Assembly: GCA_947650365.1 (NCBI GenBank)
Contig: CANTAL010000145.1
Location: 342,501 to 406,500 of the forward strand
Reading direction: 5' to 3'
Length of the DNA stretch: 64,000 nt
DNA from: Chamaelirium japonicum
Lineage: Eukaryota > Streptophyta > Magnoliopsida > Liliales > Melanthiaceae
The notes below the pieces were generated by a model, which was given only the letters and a program-made list of their open reading frames with translations, was not told the origin of the DNA and ran no database searches. Every line of letters begins with the position of its first letter. The first letter of the stretch is position 1. The translations under genes were made by a program, and so were the position numbers. Below, one piece after another: positions 59,369-64,000 of this stretch.

Positions 59369-61089
59369 CGTTATCAGCATGATCATGTCGAGCCCAGCCG
59401 ACCAGTCACAAGAAAATGGATAGAGAAACGAAGACAGAAGATAGAGAAGAAAAAAGAAGAAAACGAGGAGATAAATAAAGAGAGAAGTAGTCATGCTCCA
59501 GTCCATTCACCACGGGTATAAGTATAAAGTAAGAAAGAATCTAAATTTCAAAACTCCACTTCTTAATCTATATATGACCCCTTTAGGGTAGGGCACGTTT
59601 GATGGCTCTTTTTTTCTCTATCACATAATACATTATCAACACGAACATGTCGATCCTAGCCGACCAATCATAAGAAAATAGAGAGAGAAAGAAAGACAGA
59701 AGAGAGAAAAGAAGAGAGAAGAGAACAGGGAGATAAACGAATAGAAAAGATAGAAGAAGTCCTACACCAACCTATTGGCTACGGGTATAGGTGTGAAGTA
59801 AGAAAAAATCTAATTAGGGTGGGGCATGTTTGATGGATCTCCCTTTCTCCTATCTCACAACACATTATCAGCACGAATATGTCGAGCCCAACCGACTAGT
59901 CATACAAAAACAGAGAGAGAAACGAAGACAGAAGAGAGAGAAAAAGAGAGAAGAAAACATAGAGATAAACGAATAGATAAGAGTGAAGAAGTCCTACTCC
60001 AGTCTATTCGCCATGGGTATAGGTGTGTAGTAAGAAGAAATCTAAATTCCAAAACTCCACTTCTTAATAAAATAATTAAAGATCTCCGTTCTCTTCTCTT
60101 TTCTTCTATGGATTAGGGTTTACCATAGATTACTTAGGCTCTAAGTAAGCTTACCCTATAAATAAAATACGACCCCTTTAGAGTAGAGCACGTTTGGCGG
60201 CTCTCTCTTTCTCCCATCTCACAAAATATTATCAGCACGAACATGTCTAGCCCTACCGACCAGTCATAAGAAAACAGAGAGAGAAACAAAGACAGAAGAG
60301 AGAGAGAAGAGAACTAATAATTAATTATTTAAATAGTCTCTTCTCATATGGGTATAGGTGTGAAGTAAGAAGGAATATAAATTCCAAAACTCCACAAAAG
60401 AGAGAGAAGAAAAGAGAAGAGAACGGAGAGATAAATGAAGAGAGAGGAGAGAAGAAGTCCTGCTCCAGTCCATTGGCCACGGGTATAGGTACAAAGTAAG
60501 AAAGAATCTAAATTCTAAAATTCCACTTTTTAATATTTATATGACCCATTTAGGGTGGGGCCTATTTGACGACTCTCTCTTTCTCCCATCTCATAGTACT
60601 TTATCAGTACGAACATGTCGAGCCCAGCCGACCAATCATAAGAAAATGGAGAGAGAAACGAAGACAAAAGAGAGAGAAGAAGAGAGAATAGAACAGAGAG
60701 ATAAACAAAAAGAAGATAGAAGAAGTCTTGCTCCAGTCTATTAGCTACGGTTATAGTTGTGAAGTAAGAAGGAATCTAAATATTAAAACTCTACTTCTTA
60801 ATAATATAATTAAATCTCTTCATTCTCTTCTTTCTTCTCCTATGGATTAAGGTTTCCCATAGATTACTTAGGCCCTAAGTAAGCTTACCCTATAAATAAT
60901 ATAAGACCCCTTTAGATGGGGCATGTTTGATGACTCTCTCTTTCTCCCATCTTACAACACGTTATCAGCACGAATATATCGAACCCAATCGACCAATCAC
61001 AAGAAAATAGAGAGAGAAACGAGGACAAAAGAGAGAAGAGAACAAAGATATAAATGAAGATAGAAGATAGAAGAAGTCCTGCTCTAGTC
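59369..61089 (+). repeat. Plus-sense array units
   Basis: PBS-like words near 59,380, 59,630, 59,868, 60,230, 60,600 and 60,960, each with a purine-rich body. Matches 7,952-9,405 in order and spacing. No gene. Confidence 0.84.
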
Positions 61090-64000
61090 CATTGCCATCC
61101 GATCGAACGATCTTATAATAGTTGTATTGTTTTAAACTTTTTTAAAGAAAATTATAAATTAGTTTTATAGCAAAAAATTCATTGAGAAGTGGAGTTTTGG
61201 AATTTTGATTCCATCTTATTTCACACCTATACCCATGGTGAATAGACTGGAGCAAGACTTCTTCTATCTTATCTCTTCGTTTATCTCTCCGTTCTCTTCT
61301 CTCTCCTTCTCTCTCTTCTATCTTCGTTTCTCTCTCCTTTTTTTATGACTTGTCCATTGGGCTCGACATTTTCGTGCTGATAACGTGTTGTGAGATGGAA
61401 GATGGCATATTTATTTTATTTATGTCAATTAATATTTTTTTAAATATTATAAAGTATATCATTTTTTAAATATTTATATAGTATTATCTCAATGTTAATA
61501 TTTTAATATTTAATTATATAATATTTCATATTTATTACATAATTTATATAAATTTATGAGAATGAAAAATATTTTATTTCTCTTCTTCTCTCTTCATTTA
61601 TCTCTCTGTTCTCTTCTCTCTCTTTTGTCTTCGTTTCTCGCATCGTTTTCTTGGGACTGGTCGGCTGGGCTCGATATGTTCGTGCTGATAACGTGTTGTG
61701 AGAAGAGTGAAGAAAATGAAGAGATAAATAAATAGAAAAGAGAGGATAAGTCTTACTCCAGTCCAATCACCAAGGGTATAGGAGTGAAGTAAGAAGGAAT
61801 AAAAATTTCAAAACTCTACTTCTCAATAATATAATTAAATATCTTCGTTTCTCTTCTCTCTTCTCCCATGGATTAGGATTTCTCATAGATTCCTTAGGCC
61901 CTAAGTAAGCTTACCCTATAAATAATATACAACCCCTTTAGGGTGGGGCATGTTTGATGGTTCTCTCCTTCTCCCATCTCATATCTCATTATCAGCACAA
62001 ACATGTCGTGCCCAGCCGACCAGTCGCAAGAAAATGAAGAGAGAAACGAAGATAGAAGAGAGCGAAGAAAAGAGAAGAGAACAGAGAGATAAACAAAGAG
62101 AGAAATTAAAAGAAGTCCTGCTCCAGTCCATTCGCCATGGGAATAAGTGTAAAGTAAGAAGGAATCTAAATTCTAAAACTTCACTTCTCAATAGTATCAT
62201 CTCAATGTTATTATGATTATCATAGTAAATTCTAAAACTCTTTTCATTTTAATTAAATGATTAATTTAATTAAAAAAATTATAGCAATATTATCAGCACG
62301 AAAAAAGAAGAAGTCCTGCTCCAGTCCATTGGCCATGGGTATAGGTGTGAAGTAAGAAGGAATCTAAATTACAAAACTCTACTTCTCAATATTTATATGA
62401 CCCTTTTAGGGTAGAGCACGTTTGACGACTCTCTATTTCTTCCATCTCACAATACGTTATCAGTACGAACATGTCATGCCCAGCCTACCAGTCAAGTGAA
62501 AGAAATAAAGACAGAAGAGAGAGAAGAAAAGAGAAGAGAAAATAAAGAGAGAAACGAAGACAGAAGAGAGAAAAGAAGAGAGAAGAGAATGAAGAGATAA
62601 ACGATGAGATAAACAAAGAGAGAAGAAGTCCTGCTCCAGTCGATTAGCTACGAGTATAGGTGTGGAGTACTTAGAAGGAATCTAAATTCCAAAACTCAAC
62701 TTCTTAATATTTATACGACCCCTTTAGGGTGGTGTATATTTGACGGCTCTCTCTTTCTCCTATCTCACAACACGTTATCAGTGCGAACATGTCGAGCCTA
62801 GCCGATCAGTCACAAGAAAACAGAGAGAGAAACAAAATTAGAAGAGAGAGAACAAGAGAGAAAAGAACAGAGAGATAAACAAAGAGCGAAGAGAGAAGAA
62901 GTCCTACTCCAGTCCATTGGCCACGGGTCTAGGTGTGAAGTAAGAAGTAATCTAAATTCCAAAACTCTATTTCTCAATAATATAATTTAATCTCTCTATT
63001 CTCTTCTCTCTTCTCCCATAGATTAGGGATTCCCATAGACTGCTTAGACCCTAAGCTTACTCTATAAATAATAAATAATATACGACTCCTTTAGGGTTGG
63101 TCACGTTTGATGGCTCTCTCTTTCTCCTATCTCACAACACATTATTTGCACGAACATGTCGAGCTCAGCTGACCAGTCGTAAGAAAACAGAGAGACAAAC
63201 GAAGACATAAGTAAAGTTTTGAAATTTATATTCCTTTTTACTTCACACCTATATCCATGGCCAATGAACTAGAGTAGGACTTCTTCTCTCTTCTCTCTTT
63301 ATTTATCTCTCCGTTTTCTTCTTTCTTCTTCTCTCTCTTCTGTTGAGTTTTTGAATTTAGATTCCTTCTTCCTTCACACCTAAACCTGTGGCCAATGGAC
63401 TAGAGTAGGACTTCTTCTCTTTTCTTTTTTTGCTTATCTCTTTATTCTCTTTTATCTTCTTCTCTCTCTTCTGTCTTCGTTTCTCTATCTATTTTCTTAT
63501 AACTGGTCGGCTGGGCTCGACATGTTCGTGCTGATAACGTGTTGTGAGATGGGAGAAAGAGAGAGCCATCACACGTGCCCCACCCTAAAGAGGTCGTATA
63601 AATATTGAGAAGTGGAGTTTTGGAATTTAAATTACTTCTTACTTCCCATATATACCCATGGACAATAGATTGGAGCCAGACTTCTTCTTTCTTCTCTCTT
63701 CGTTTATCTCTTCATTCTCTTCTCTCTTTTTCTCTCTTTTGTTTTTGTTTCTCTCTCCGTTTTATTGTGACTAGTTAGTTGGGCTCGATATGTTCGTGCT
63801 GGTAACGTGTTGTGGGAAGAAAGAAGAGAACCTAAATAAAATAATATAAATCTCTTTAGTTTTAATAATTAAATAGAAGTATGTCCTTATCTTTTCTTTG
63901 TTCTGTGAAGTTTTGGAATTTAGATTCCTTATTAATTCATACCTATACCCATGGCCAATAGACTAGAACAGGAATTCTTCTCTCTTCACTCTTTGTTTAT
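61090..64000. repeat. Array at the window end, inverted copy of about 19,910-22,710
   Basis: 61,090-61,175 is the inverse of 22,620-22,710; 61,390-61,570 the inverse of the 22.2-kb landmark; 63,830-63,895 (TTAATAATTAAATAGAAGTA) the inverse of 19,925-19,990. Both orientations of unit occur. No gene. Confidence 0.82.

Overview
The window is non-genic, repeat-dominated DNA from a flowering plant. Evidence for a plant is a complete Ty3/gypsy LTR retrotransposon of Tat type (dual RNase H, C-x2-H-x4-H-x4-C Gag knuckle, antisense gene downstream of pol), plant-style introns and promoter boxes, and thousands of bases of short LTR-like repeats. The species cannot be named from the sequence. No host gene, tRNA, rRNA or CRISPR array was recognised.

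Layout. (1) About 45 kb (1-27,522; 40,089-42,556; 48,170-64,000) is one mosaic array of a short non-coding repeat. Its best-preserved module is a 168-bp LTR-like sequence (TG...CA ends, inverted tips TGTTRTGAGAT/ATCTCACAACA, TATAAATA box) followed by CGTTATCAGCACGAAC, which resembles a plant retrotransposon primer-binding junction, and then by a roughly 270-bp body that is almost pure purine on that strand. Here 'sense' means the LTR-like strand: + means LTR-like reading left to right. Bodies and partial LTRs are joined head-to-tail and also flip orientation many times; AT-rich blocks of 0.3-0.9 kb punctuate them. I read this as a heavily amplified TRIM-like (miniature LTR) element that has been rearranged. 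(2) Above the unit level there are large diverged copies: about 1-9,400 is a direct copy of about 50,150-61,000; about 19,910-42,556 (minus the insertion) is an inverted copy of about 53,800-63,900; and 10,430-16,229 and 16,230-22,219 are a tandem pair of about 5.9 kb.

(3) Element 1 (27,523-40,088, transcribed right to left) is a 12.57-kb full-length Tat-like element with two LTRs (785 and 837 bp), a 5-bp target duplication CCACC, PBS, polypurine tract, and a single gag-pro-RT-RNaseH-integrase frame broken by four nonsense codons but no frameshift. On the opposite strand, between pol and the 3' LTR, lies a three-exon gene with its own TATA box and four G-boxes, encoding a Transposase_28-like protein with an acidic middle and a coiled-coil tail. 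It too is broken (two stops, one frameshift). A 120-bp palindrome-rich tandem repeat sits between its promoter and the LTR. (4) Element 2 (about 42,557-48,169) is an older relative in the same orientation, keeping one LTR and gag to RNase H; integrase and the other LTR are gone.

In an intact relative of element 1 the LTR drives the Gag-Pol RNA, primed by a tRNA at the PBS, copied by RT/RNase H and inserted by integrase, while the antisense gene would be transcribed convergently from within. Here both units carry stops, so the copy is probably non-autonomous.
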